The notes under the pieces: model-generated
What the model was told of the DNA's origin: nothing
Database searches by the model: none
What the model saw: only the letters and a program-made list of their open reading frames with translations
Shown here: one piece after another, positions 26,848 through 34,421 of the stretch
Layout of the letters: every line of letters starts with the position of its first letter
Position numbering within the stretch: the stretch's first letter is position 1
Origin: Rhodobacterales bacterium LSUCC0031
Lineage (GTDB): Bacteria; Pseudomonadota; Alphaproteobacteria; Rhodobacterales; Rhodobacteraceae
Assembly (NCBI GenBank): GCA_015689735.1
Contig: WVSP01000001.1
Span: 422,001-486,000, forward strand
Reading direction: 5' to 3'
Length of the DNA: 64,000 nucleotides
Program-made: the position numbers and the translations under genes

Positions 26848-27259
26848 CGCGCCAAAAGCCGGCGATGTGCTGCGCTACCCTTATCTATGGGCTCGTCAAG
26901 CTGGTCGTGGCGAGACTGAGGGGCGTAAAACCCGTCCGTGCGCTGTGATTCTGGCACTTCGGACTGGCAACGGGCAAACTGAACTCCGCCTTTGCGCCGT
27001 GACCACACAGCCGCCACAATCTGGCACACATGCTGTCGAAGTCCCAGAAATTGAAAAGCGCCGTGCTGGTTTGGATGGTGGCGTTGCGCTGTGGGTCATC
27101 GTGGACGAGCACAATGTGGATGTGTTTGAGCAAAGCTTCTACATCGAGCCACAAAGCCAAATTGGCGCATTCAGCAGCGCCTTTACCAAAGACCTTCAGG
27201 CAGAAATGATCTTGGCCTTGCGTCAACGCAACTCCAAAGTAGTGCGCCGTCGAGATTAA
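26840..27259 (+). CDS. PemK/MazF-like toxin
   Basis: A 139-residue protein. GDVLRYPYLWARQAGRGETEGRKTRPCAVILAL resembles the PemK/MazF opening (GDvv...GE..g.RPavVl), here with a longer loop. The last part (KDLQAEMILALRQRN) is a C-terminal helix. The frame overlaps the antitoxin by eight bases. MazF/PemK toxins cleave mRNA; here the activity is inference from the fold and the antitoxin neighbour. Confidence 0.75.
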   Translation: MTDAPKAGDVLRYPYLWARQAGRGETEGRKTRPCAVILALRTGNGQTELRLCAVTTQPPQSGTHAVEVPEIEKRRAGLDGGVALWVIVDEHNVDVFEQSFYIEPQSQIGAFSSAFTKDLQAEMILALRQRNSKVVRRRD

Positions 27260-27453
27260 TTTTTTAGCTCACACAGTTTCAACGGCTGGGGCGGTGCGAT
27301 CAATACGACCTGGGCGCGCTGCTTTCAGTCTGACAGTATTCGCCAAAACATACGATTTCCGTCGAACATACAGCTGCGTGCATTTAACTTGAAAATCTGG
27401 TCAGGACCCATATTGTCGTTGATGCCCTATGGCGAAACGAAAAGGATACAATC

Positions 27454-27771
27454 TTGACTGACATCAATGCGATGAATCTTGATCAACTCAAACAGTTTAA
27501 AAAAGACATTGAAAAAGCAATTAACAGCTTTGAAGCACGCCGTTTGGCCGAAGCCAGAAAGGCGCTGGAAGCCAAGGCCGCAGAACTGGGCATGTCTCTC
27601 GCAGAAATCTTGGGTGGCAAGCCTGCGAAGGGCGCAAAAGCAGCTGTGGCCGCTAAATATGCTCACCCGGAAAATGCTGCGATCACCTGGAGCGGTCGTG
27701 GTCGTAAGCCCAAGTGGGTTGAGGCTGCATTGGCTGCCGGCAAGTCCATGGCGGACCTGGAAATCCACTGA
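27454..27771 (+). CDS. H-NS-family nucleoid protein
   Basis: A 105-residue protein. The N-terminal part (about 1-45, LDQLKQFKKDIEKAINSFEARRLAEARKALEAKAAELG) is the coiled-coil oligomerisation region; the C-terminal WSGRGRKPKWVEAALAAGKSMADLEI is the AT-hook-like DNA-binding motif of the H-NS family, as in HvrA/SPB of purple bacteria. It starts with TTG at 27454, supported by AAAGGA eight bases upstream. H-NS proteins silence AT-rich foreign DNA; a copy carried by an AT-rich island may silence or protect that island and affect the host. Confidence 0.88.
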   Translation: MTDINAMNLDQLKQFKKDIEKAINSFEARRLAEARKALEAKAAELGMSLAEILGGKPAKGAKAAVAAKYAHPENAAITWSGRGRKPKWVEAALAAGKSMADLEIH

Positions 27772-27778
27772 TCAGAGT

Positions 27779-27810
27779 TTGAGCGCAGCCTTTGTTGGGG
27801 TTGCGCTCAA
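27779..27810 (+). terminator. Hairpin after the H-NS gene
   Basis: TTGAGCGCAGCC (27779-27790) can pair with GGTTGCGCTCAA (27799-27810) over eight bases, with one G-T pair. It begins seven bases after the H-NS stop. There is no proper T run downstream, so I call it a probable terminator only from position. Confidence 0.5.
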
Positions 27811-28007
27811 TATTCCTCCATCATCATTATTGTAAGCACTCGCAGCGTTACACTAGGATCGCTGGGGTCAGGTGAGTGCATGCTGAGATCAAGGTCGTAG
27901 TAATCAAGTTCTGCTACCCCGCGGCTCAACACCACCCTGCATTCCGAGAGATTTCGTCGAGCGCGGTCATTGAGCGCGGCGATGCGTGCGCTGCGATATT
28001 CAAGCAT
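27807..28007 (-). CDS. DUF3768 family protein, shortened in the middle
   Basis: A 66-residue protein. Both ends fit DUF3768: [27 protein letters not shown] and [32 protein letters not shown]. In the family as I know it, roughly 35-45 residues (a region around FWKIDYYD) separate these parts; here they are joined directly in frame. So this is either a natural short variant or an in-frame deletion derivative. Its start overlaps the end of the upstream DUF6641-like gene by eight bases, so they form an operon. DUF3768 proteins are common on alphaproteobacterial mobile elements and have no known function. Confidence 0.65.
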   Translation of the reverse strand: MLEYRSARIAALNDRARRNLSECRVVLSRGVAELDYYDLDLSMHSPDPSDPSVTLRVLTIMMMEEY

Positions 28008-28458
28008 TGGCTACCGCCTGCAAAGATGTGGGTTTGGCACGTGGTTCACGCAGAGCCGCAGCGGCAATAACTGGGTCTAGCTCCCCCGCCTTGGCAGCTG
28101 CGATAAACGCATCCAGAACCAAAGCCACGTCCTTGAGTGAGCGTACGAACACAGCATTGTTCCTGCCATCAGCTGCGATCACACGAGCCCCATAACGGCA
28201 CTGCACGTACCACCCCCCATCTTGAGCAAAGAACCACGCTCGAACACGCCGCTGTGTTTTGACTAGAACACGCTCGCCATGCTCGTTGTTCATCCATTTG
28301 CTGCGCTGTTTGAGGTAATCATCTCCCTCCAAAGCCGCAGCTAAGACCAATTGCTGTTCCTCAAGTGCTGAGACAAGTTTGTTGCGACGAGCCACGATAG
28401 GGTCATGTGCAACTGCTTTGGCAACGGACTTGAATGTGAGTTTTGCGAGATGTGTCAT
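28000..28458 (-). CDS. DUF6641-like protein
   Basis: A 152-residue basic protein. Its layout matches proteins I recall as DUF6641: a start with LTFKSV and a segment [26 protein letters not shown], then the conserved [25 protein letters not shown], and a C-terminal helical part ([25 protein letters not shown]). Family members sit on integrative elements next to AAA ATPases, as here. The function is unknown. AAAGGAG-type sequence lies before the ATG at 28458. The family name is from memory and less sure than the gene itself. Confidence 0.7.
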   Translation of the reverse strand: MTHLAKLTFKSVAKAVAHDPIVARRNKLVSALEEQQLVLAAALEGDDYLKQRSKWMNNEHGERVLVKTQRRVRAWFFAQDGGWYVQCRYGARVIAADGRNNAVFVRSLKDVALVLDAFIAAAKAGELDPVIAAAALREPRAKPTSLQAVANA

Positions 28459-28599
28459 AGTATCTGCGCTCCTTTGTTATACGCCTATACAGCAAGCGTA
28501 TGGTCAAAGAATCGCTTGGACGACCGGAAAATAGCCAGGTTATTGGCAAAAACCATTTTTGGCAAAAATCTTCTCAAAGTTGATAAATAAACTAGTAGG

Positions 28600-28877
28600 C
28601 ACAAGAAAAGGCACCATAAACGAGATCAAGGCTGGCACGCCGACTGTCATAGTGCTGCAAACCCGTTCTGATGTGAGACGGTACGCAAACGGATTGCTCG
28701 TTATCTGCTTCAAGCGACTACCTCATCCTCGTCGGTGAGATGCTCAAAGCTGTAAAGGCATAAATGTTCAGCCAGCCATCAGCTTCGCTTGTCGTAATAG
28801 TGAGTGGTAATAGAAGCTGCATGTAACTTCACAAGTGAGATGGACGACAACCTCGGTAACGAGACCCATCGTCACAC
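28600..28877 (-). mobile_element. Probable 5' remnant of a group II intron
   Basis: Read on the minus strand from 28877, the stretch begins GTGTGACG, fitting the GUGYG intron start, forms a GACGA/TCGTC and CGAG-loop hairpin at once, and then contains CGACAAGCGAAGCTGATGGC, close to the CGAAAAGCGAAAGCTGAT segment of domain I in the lactococcal Ll.LtrB intron. No reverse-transcriptase frame follows, so the intron is cut off; the far end near 28600 is approximate. The rest of the gene-free interval 28459-29194 holds only an inverted repeat at 29011-29036. Confidence 0.5.
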
Positions 28878-29010
28878 AGGGTAGCTCCGCTGTATGGGTC
28901 CTGTGTGTGTGTATGATGAGCCAGTAATAGAGACGATAGCAAAACCCGCTCTTCCTGAAATGGTTTGGTGATACAGCCTGACACGCGACGTGCAATGCAC
29001 TGCGCGGTTG

Positions 29011-29036
29011 GATCAACGCCTATGTAGGCGTTGATC
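29011..29036. repeat. Inverted repeat, 12-bp arms
   Basis: GATCAACGCCTA (29011-29022) and TAGGCGTTGATC (29025-29036) face each other around two bases, so 11 bp can pair over a 4-base loop. No T tract follows in either direction. It lies in the gene-free interval between the intron remnant and the 97-residue unknown gene and has no assigned role. Confidence 0.7.
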
Positions 29037-29194
29037 TGACTGCTCTTTGCAATCTCATTACAGCTTCAAGAGACGAAGTAATTGGGCGATGCGAAAGCAG
29101 CGCACTCGTAGATGCGAAGCAGATGCGACTTAGAATTTTAAAATCACATGCCACTTTATGGCATCAGTTTGTGAATTGATACCAGAAAGATATT

Positions 29195-29488
29195 TTAGTC
29201 ATCATTCACCATTATCTCCTCCATGACTTCATAGGTCTTTTCTTCTGAAAGTTCTTCTTGAAGTGCACCATCGATGAACTCCATCAACAGATCCTGTAAT
29301 TCATCTCGAAGCAGTTCTGCCAAGTGAGCTTCGTGTGAACCTTCTCCATCGATTCTAAGTTTGTAAGAATAAGGGGTTTCCATAAACGCACTCCAGTTTT
29401 GGTATGCATCGGTTTCTCTAATTGTTGACAGATCTTCACGAAAGTAGTTGATGATCCAATCAACAAGACGGTTTTCATTATGTGGCAT
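29195..29488 (-). CDS. Small acidic protein, unknown, AAA cluster
   Basis: A 97-residue, strongly acidic protein (MPHNENRLVDWIINYFREDLSTIRETDAYQNW...) that ends in a run of Glu and Asp. A good ribosome-binding site (AAAGGA, eight bases before the ATG) supports it. It is the last of three minus-strand genes after the AAA+ ATPase. Its small size and acidity would suit a binding partner or inhibitor, but nothing in the sequence shows a function. Confidence 0.65.
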   Translation of the reverse strand: MPHNENRLVDWIINYFREDLSTIRETDAYQNWSAFMETPYSYKLRIDGEGSHEAHLAELLRDELQDLLMEFIDGALQEELSEEKTYEVMEEIMVNDD

Positions 29489-29592
29489 TTGCAGTTCCTT
29501 TCATTGTGTGTATTGGATAGAATTTTGCATTACAGCGATTTATTTATTGGGTAATGCTGTGAGACTTTTGAGCCGATTTCTGAAAATACGGC

Positions 29593-30339
29593 TTATCTTC
29601 GACTGCCCTGTGTGTTGATAAGGGCTCGTCCATTGATCAATGTTTTACCTGGGGAAACAGCAATGCCGCAGGGTGTGGAAGCTACCACATTTGGGCCCTT
29701 CACGGATAAGGGCTGCTTTTGGAATCCCAGCGTGTAGTCTTCCAGCCATTCGATCAGTTCGCGAGCACTACCATCGAAGCCATTGAGCAAAATGCTGACT
29801 TGCTGCGTGGAAAGTGAGACACCTTCCGCTGCAAATATTGCCTGTGCTCGCGCAGTCCAATCTGCGGCTATGGGCCGTTCAATCAGAAGCTTGCGAAACC
29901 TGTCTTTCAAGGGCTCATCAAGCTTGTGCAGATTGTTGGTGGTCGCGATAATCGTGCCCAGTTTCGTGCTGTCGATAAGGGCCCTGAGTTTCTCACGCAT
30001 GCGATCTGAGAAGAAATCCACTTCATCAATCACAGTATAGCCACGTGGGACCCCATGTGTTCGCTGAAAGCCCCAATCGTTCAACAGCGGGTTAAAGTCG
30101 TCAAAACTATAATCACGTGGATTGATGGGTTGTGCCACCGCACTGCCAAACAGATCGCCTGTCTGCGTTTTGAGAATGATCTGCGCTGCGATGCTTTTGC
30201 CGGAGCCAGCAGGGCCGTAGAGCAAAAGGTGATTGTCACGCAGACCTTGAGCATAGTCGTCAATGATGTTGGCAACAGTCGCATCGCGAAACACCAAGTC
30301 GGCGATCCGCTGAGGGCTATGACGTGTCAAAAATGACAT
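29593..30339 (-). CDS. Clamp-loader-like AAA+ ATPase
   Basis: A 248-residue single-domain AAA+ protein. Walker A is GPAGSGKS (42-49), Walker B VIDEVD (Asp105-Glu106), sensor 1 ATTNN (Asn135), and the probable Arg finger DRFR (146-149). SFLTRHSPQRIADLVF at the start is the opening box typical of replication-factor-C-like clamp loaders. After about residue 175 a helical lid follows, and a short tail rich in Gly, Pro and Thr. The start at 30339 is set by AAAGGA. It is cotranscribed with two unknown genes; it could load a protein onto DNA or remodel its upstream partner. The island has no clamp gene. Confidence 0.8.
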   Translation of the reverse strand: MSFLTRHSPQRIADLVFRDATVANIIDDYAQGLRDNHLLLYGPAGSGKSIAAQIILKTQTGDLFGSAVAQPINPRDYSFDDFNPLLNDWGFQRTHGVPRGYTVIDEVDFFSDRMREKLRALIDSTKLGTIIATTNNLHKLDEPLKDRFRKLLIERPIAADWTARAQAIFAAEGVSLSTQQVSILLNGFDGSARELIEWLEDYTLGFQKQPLSVKGPNVVASTPCGIAVSPGKTLINGRALINTQGSRR

Positions 30340-30412
30340 GATGTGTCCTTTCATGATTGAGGGGGGAGGCGCAGACAGCGCGGGGCGCACGCTGTCTGCT
30401 GCTCTGTGTGGA

Positions 30413-31255
30413 TTAGACCAGCTCGGGCTCTGCGACGGGTGCCGAGATGGTGAGCTGAGGCACGAACTGAGGCTGTTTTGCGCCCAGTGTTTCCGCCATC
30501 ACAGCTTCTAGCTCAGCCATGTTCCGCTGCTTGACGGCTGCGACTTCTTTGGCTGTTTCGGCTTCGGCAGTCTTGACGGCATGTTCCTGTAGCGCCTTGC
30601 CAGCCAGAGCCAGCACAGCAGTCACAGCCGCAACATTGTCGGTGCCGAATACGATGCTGCCTGTGCCGTCCGCGTTCTTGCGCACTAGGGCCAAGCTGAA
30701 CTGTTCGCCTGCCTTGGGTTGAAGAGGATCAGGCAGATCAAAGTTGGTGAACAGTTCGCTGTCGCTGGGCGTGAGCAGCTTGGTGCGGGCCAGTTCCACC
30801 TGCGCCTTTTGCTTGTCAGCTGACGTCACGCCGTCCTTGTTAACGCGCCGGATTTCATCGATGCCGTGACGTTCGGCGATGAACTGCGCCAGCGTAGCGC
30901 CCGTCTGCTTGGCATCTGCCGCAACACGGATCACCCGTGCATAGCTGAACAAGCGGTTCTCGATACGGGATGCTGTGTTCGCTGAGGCGAAAACCAGACG
31001 TACCAGTTTCAGCTCCAAGCTGGTTGCGGTGTTGTAGGTGATGCCGCGCAAATCCAGCAGCGCATTCACCTCTTTGCTGACGTCCATGCGGCGCTTGAGG
31101 GCGATGAAGAGGTCGAGGCAGTCGCCAAGGATGCTGTAGAGCTCGGCATTTGCGGCAGCGTAGGTGCCTTGTTCCCAACGGATACGCTTCTCAACGATAT
31201 CGTCGATGGCGTCCGCGAAGGTGGCGGTTTGGGTCTGAGTCGTCGTGTTGGTCAT
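30413..31255 (-). CDS. Unknown protein upstream of AAA+ ATPase
   Basis: A 280-residue, mostly helical protein with no family I recognise. The first half (TFADAIDDIVEKRIRWEQGTYAAANAELYSILGDCLDLFIALKRRM) is long helices; a mixed middle holds DSELFTNFDLPDPLQPKAGEQFSLALVRKNADGTGSIVFGTDN; a coiled stretch (KALQEHAVKTAEAETAKEVAAVKQRNMAELEAVMAETLGAK) near the C-terminus precedes a Pro-containing tail. AAGGAG before the ATG at 31255 fixes the start. It is the first gene of the AAA cluster, 73 bases ahead of the ATPase, so it is probably the substrate or partner of the ATPase. Confidence 0.75.
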   Translation of the reverse strand: MTNTTTQTQTATFADAIDDIVEKRIRWEQGTYAAANAELYSILGDCLDLFIALKRRMDVSKEVNALLDLRGITYNTATSLELKLVRLVFASANTASRIENRLFSYARVIRVAADAKQTGATLAQFIAERHGIDEIRRVNKDGVTSADKQKAQVELARTKLLTPSDSELFTNFDLPDPLQPKAGEQFSLALVRKNADGTGSIVFGTDNVAAVTAVLALAGKALQEHAVKTAEAETAKEVAAVKQRNMAELEAVMAETLGAKQPQFVPQLTISAPVAEPELV

Positions 31256-31318
31256 GTGAATAACTCCTTGTGTTGACCGCGACCGGCGTGATTGCCGTGT
31301 CGATGGGTCAAAGATATC

Positions 31319-31375
31319 CAACATTAACTGTTTGTGAATTTACCTGCTTATATTGACAACTATGAGATAATGTTG
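31319..31375. promoter_or_regulatory. Inverted repeat in divergent promoter region
   Basis: CAACATTA (31319-31326) and its reverse complement TAATGTTG (31368-31375) are 41 bases apart in the 133-bp AT-rich region between the AAA cluster (minus) and the next plus-strand gene. The position fits a two-half-site operator or DNA-looping site for a shared regulator. Promoter boxes are not clear. Confidence 0.4.
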
Positions 31376-31388
31376 TTCTGAAAAGCGT

Positions 31389-32294
31389 ATGAAATCAGTC
31401 CGAACACAGCATGACAGCCCTCGTGCCGCTGACTTTCGCGGGGAGGGCGTGTGGGCGACCAAGCTGGGGTTCTATCTGCTGTGGATGGAGTATCTGACTG
31501 TGAGCCCCAGCTACGAGTTGGCGCGGCGTTACAGGGCAGGAGTGCTCACAGATGCAGAGCGCGAAAAGCTCCCTGAGGACTTTGACACCGTGCTGGCCGT
31601 GTATGACGACTTGGGCGACGTGCAGCGGGTCACGTTTTTGGATTGGTGGAGCGAGCGTGGGCTTGCGGTGTTTGGGTACGAAGGTGCAAAGCCGCGTGTG
31701 CAGCGCATCGACACCCTACGCAGCAATCGGCAACGCAAAGCCGCAGAGCGTGTGCAAGAGTTCATCGAGGCAGACTGGACCGAGCAAGGGCAGCCAAACG
31801 CCATGCTGGTCAGCATTCCTGTGGGCTTGGCCAAAACACAGATCACGCGACAGCTGGGCAAGCTGTTGGCTCGCTATGAAGACGAGCACCGCGTCTTGCC
31901 GGAACGAAAGGCCAAATATCCGCTGGTGGGTACTCGTCAGCGCAAGGACACGCTGTTTCGCTACTTGTTTGTTGTTTGGGTGCGCTCAGCCATGCCGCGT
32001 CAGGCGTTGTGGCGGGTGGGTGTGCGGGCGAGGGTCAGTGATACCTATAGCCGTGAGCTTGATGCAAAGGCTCGTGTGCGGCGTGGGGAGCAAGATTATG
32101 ACCGCACGGTTTTGGCAGTGCTGACAAGTCGTGCGTGGAGCAGGGGGGTGGCATTAGCTGAAAACGCTGCACGAGGACGTTTTCCCAGCTATGACATGCC
32201 CGAACACGCTGTGGAGCCAAATCTCCATGATTTGTGGGACATGATTGCCTCAAGGCGGCGCTGGAAAAAACAGCAGGCACGAAACACTGTATGA
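31389..32294 (+). CDS. Unknown basic protein divergent from AAA cluster
   Basis: A 301-residue protein with a strongly basic C-terminal half. WATKLGFYLLWMEYLTVSPSYELARRYRAGVLTDAEREKLPEDFDTVLAVYDDLGDVQRVTFLDWW suggests helical segments, and SIPVGLAKTQITRQLGKLLARYEDEH is a possible DNA-binding helix pair. The C-terminus is RRRWKKQQARNTV. I do not recognise the family; a DNA- or RNA-binding role is inference from charge. It has only a weak ribosome-binding site. Downstream lie several copies of the AACACTGTG motif (32283-32379). Confidence 0.72.
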   Translation: MKSVRTQHDSPRAADFRGEGVWATKLGFYLLWMEYLTVSPSYELARRYRAGVLTDAEREKLPEDFDTVLAVYDDLGDVQRVTFLDWWSERGLAVFGYEGAKPRVQRIDTLRSNRQRKAAERVQEFIEADWTEQGQPNAMLVSIPVGLAKTQITRQLGKLLARYEDEHRVLPERKAKYPLVGTRQRKDTLFRYLFVVWVRSAMPRQALWRVGVRARVSDTYSRELDAKARVRRGEQDYDRTVLAVLTSRAWSRGVALAENAARGRFPSYDMPEHAVEPNLHDLWDMIASRRRWKKQQARNTV

Positions 32295-32340
32295 CCCAGT
32301 GACCACTATGGTGCAAAACAACAAGTAGCACTGTGGGACA

Positions 32341-32379
32341 AACACTGTGGCGGTAGCCTGTTGTTCTGAACACTGTGAA
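32341..32379. promoter_or_regulatory. AACACTGTG motif copies
   Basis: AACACTGTGGC (32341-32351) and AACACTGTGAA (32369-32379) carry the left half of the island motif twice in the 155-bp space between two plus-strand genes; AACACTGTATG at 32283-32293 is a third, weaker copy at the end of the preceding gene. They may be the operator or part of the replication or maintenance region of the island. Confidence 0.45.
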
Positions 32380-32449
32380 CCGCCCCTAGCATCGCGCCAA
32401 CGATCTCCCTTTTGGATAAATACTCCAGAGCGACAAAAAGGAGACCAAA

Positions 32450-32776
32450 ATGACCATAAAATTATTGGAACACATGCGTGACGAGCTAAAGCGCTCGGGT
32501 GCGATACAAAATACGCCAGAGTTTTGCCGCGGTTGGCTGGGGCGCAGCGAAGGTTACATTCGAACGCTGAAGTTCCATCACTTGGAACCCAGCGTTGAGA
32601 CGCTGGCAGTATGCTCAAACAAGCTCGGATATTACGCTAACCATCTGCGTGACAGTGATAAGCCAGAGCACCAAATTTTTGTTGCCCGCTTCGAACGCCT
32701 CAAGCATCTCTGTGATCAAGCCATAGCCAAACAAGCCGAAGCGGTGTGGCGAGAACCAGATCGCATGGGAGCCTAG
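32450..32776 (+). CDS. DUF6626-like small protein
   Basis: A 108-residue protein with an AAAAAGGAGACC site ahead of the ATG. The segment LGRSEGYIRTLKFHHLEPSVETLAVCSNKLGYYANHLRDS looks like the DUF6626 type I recall from alphaproteobacteria (tryptophan-Leu-Gly-Arg-Ser with a helix-turn-helix-like spacing). It could bind DNA, but this is inference. It is followed by a very basic short frame and unknown genes. Confidence 0.65.
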   Translation: MTIKLLEHMRDELKRSGAIQNTPEFCRGWLGRSEGYIRTLKFHHLEPSVETLAVCSNKLGYYANHLRDSDKPEHQIFVARFERLKHLCDQAIAKQAEAVWREPDRMGA

Positions 32777-32885
32777 CCGAATTGGGTCTACAGGACAAAA
32801 AATCCGCTGCGCAAAATCTTTGGGGCCAGTACTTTTCAATTCAGACAGGTGATTTTGCATCACCCCAACCACATATGGTACGGCA

Positions 32886-33047
32886 ATGCTGGTGAATGAG
32901 GTTGTGGGCGAAGCTGTCTGGGCGGGCTACCTAAAGCCCAAGCTCTTGCGAATACCAAAGCGGGCGAAACCCAAGCCATGCCCCAGACCAAAGCAACGCA
33001 GAAAGCCACGTCCCTTCAATGAGCCCAAACCCGATAAGCTTAGTTAA
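32886..33047 (+). CDS. Candidate 53-residue Lys/Pro/Arg-rich protein
   Basis: A short open frame not seen with long-ORF thresholds: MLVNEVVGEAVWAGYLKP, then an extremely basic stretch in which Lys, Arg and Pro alternate (residues about 17-53), ending DKLS. No obvious ribosome-binding site precedes the ATG. The regular KP/RP alternation looks like a nucleic-acid-binding tail or a scaffold, and chance in a less GC-rich stretch is unlikely to give it, but I cannot exclude a spurious frame. Confidence 0.4.
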   Translation: MLVNEVVGEAVWAGYLKPKLLRIPKRAKPKPCPRPKQRRKPRPFNEPKPDKLS

Positions 33048-33173
33048 GTATCTGTTTTTTGTAATTTTCGAAAGAGAAAAAGTACTGGTTGCGTGCGCTC
33101 CTACGAATATACTCAGCCCGCTATCGCTTGCAGCGTGACTCAGACACGTACCCTAGTCAAAGGATGCTAATTT

Positions 33174-33740
33174 ATGGACGAAGCGGACAATTTCGAAAAC
33201 TCACTCCAAGACACTGAGTTTAGCGTCTTGATTCCCGCTTTGGCTCTAATATCTTCTGCGCACACGCGAGCTACGGAATTGGGATGCGGCTTTGAGCTCG
33301 AAAATGGTAACTGGAAAATATCGTGGCCCGAAGAAGTGATAAAGGGATTTGGTGTTCAACCAACGCAATTATATTCGCTGAACGAAAAGATGGACACTTT
33401 TCGAGTACACTTCGAACCTCTTTTGCTACTCAGCAATAGCTACTGGCGACATATTTTTGGATCGGCGGCTCCCAGTTTGGTGGTAAGTTATGAAGTTCGT
33501 GATGAACAGAGTTCCGCGCAACTACCTATTGCATATCCCATAGATGAGGAATGGTTGCACTGGTCTTGGCAAGTGAGCAGAGAAGAACGTTTGGCTATCT
33601 TGAAGCGAGCTGTGATTGCTCAAGAGGAATTTTCAGATGTTGTCGGCTGGCTTGATTTAGCGCAAAGGTCCATTGTGGATGGGCCTCGCTCACTTCTCTT
33701 TCGCGCTGTCTTTGATCATTTCTCTCGTGAACGCTCATGA
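33174..33740 (+). CDS. Unknown protein, 188 residues
   Basis: An acidic, soluble-looking protein (MDEADNFENSLQDTEFSVLIPALALISSAH...). No domain is recognised. Segments such as WKISWPEEVIKGFGVQP and EEWLHWSWQVSREERLAILKRAVIAQEEF are rich in Trp, which is notable for the size. The stretch has the lower GC content of the island's right part. The preceding 126 bases hold no clear ribosome-binding site, but the frame is long enough for this composition to be convincing. Confidence 0.6.
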   Translation: MDEADNFENSLQDTEFSVLIPALALISSAHTRATELGCGFELENGNWKISWPEEVIKGFGVQPTQLYSLNEKMDTFRVHFEPLLLLSNSYWRHIFGSAAPSLVVSYEVRDEQSSAQLPIAYPIDEEWLHWSWQVSREERLAILKRAVIAQEEFSDVVGWLDLAQRSIVDGPRSLLFRAVFDHFSRERS

Positions 33741-33979
33741 CTCGAGTTGGATGCATAGCTGCGGGTGGCGTCTAAGACACGCTATCCGGGCCCTGTATGG
33801 GGTGGGTGTCGATGTTCGTAGGCCCATGTAGCGGTACACGCGGGTTGGCACTGTACGCGTGTTTTTGACCGGTTTATCCACGTCTTACACAGAGCCCCAG
33901 TTGTTGTGCGGCCTGTTGACCTAAACTCTGGCAGGCATAGCAGAAATTGCCTAGCCTTACAAAAACAAAAGAAGCTCGC

Positions 33980-34414
33980 ATGACTGAGATCGCACGCGAA
34001 CATTTCTATCAACGACTTGAGAGTGCACCTTACGCTGTGTTGGGCTTCTTTGAAACCATCATCCGGCACTTTGAGCGAAAGAATGATGTGCTTGTGCATC
34101 ACACGGATACCAACGGTGGTGATCTGCGTTTGGCCATTCCCGCTGAAGTGCTGGGACAAAATCGGTTGCGAAACTTTGCCACCCTGTATTGGCAAAGCAC
34201 CAAGCAGGAAGTGTTCTCGCGAACTTCCCTCACGCCCGATGAGCTCAATAGCTTTGGCTTTGACATGGGCGAGGTGCCGAAAGCAGCTAGTGAGCCACTT
34301 AAAAGCGATATTCGCTTGGCTGAGGCGCAGTGGCGCTATGGCGTTGCTGATTTTACCAAGGCGTTGGAAGCGGCTAAAATCAAAACAATCAACCAACTTG
34401 TATCGACCCGATAA
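33980..34414 (+). CDS. Unknown protein, 144 residues
   Basis: MTEIAREHFYQRLESAPYAVLGFFETIIRHFERKNDVLVHHTDTNGGDLRLAIPAEVLGQNRLRNFATLYWQ is a compact mixed alpha/beta sequence with no known motif. I chose the ATG at 33980; a longer frame from 33947 adds 11 residues. The small frame that follows begins eight bases after its stop, suggesting an operon. The 240 bases before it hold no gene. Confidence 0.55.
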   Translation: MTEIAREHFYQRLESAPYAVLGFFETIIRHFERKNDVLVHHTDTNGGDLRLAIPAEVLGQNRLRNFATLYWQSTKQEVFSRTSLTPDELNSFGFDMGEVPKAASEPLKSDIRLAEAQWRYGVADFTKALEAAKIKTINQLVSTR

Positions 34415-34421
34415 ATACACA

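Noticed and set aside
28768-29016. 82-residue minus-strand frame in the gene-free interval
   Set aside because: It overlaps the structured stretch read as an intron remnant, has no good ribosome-binding site, and the Cys/His-rich composition looks random.
31389-32294. Plasmid replication initiator
   Set aside because: The protein is basic and near repeated motifs, but I see no winged-helix or HUH-type initiator motif; the call would be guesswork.
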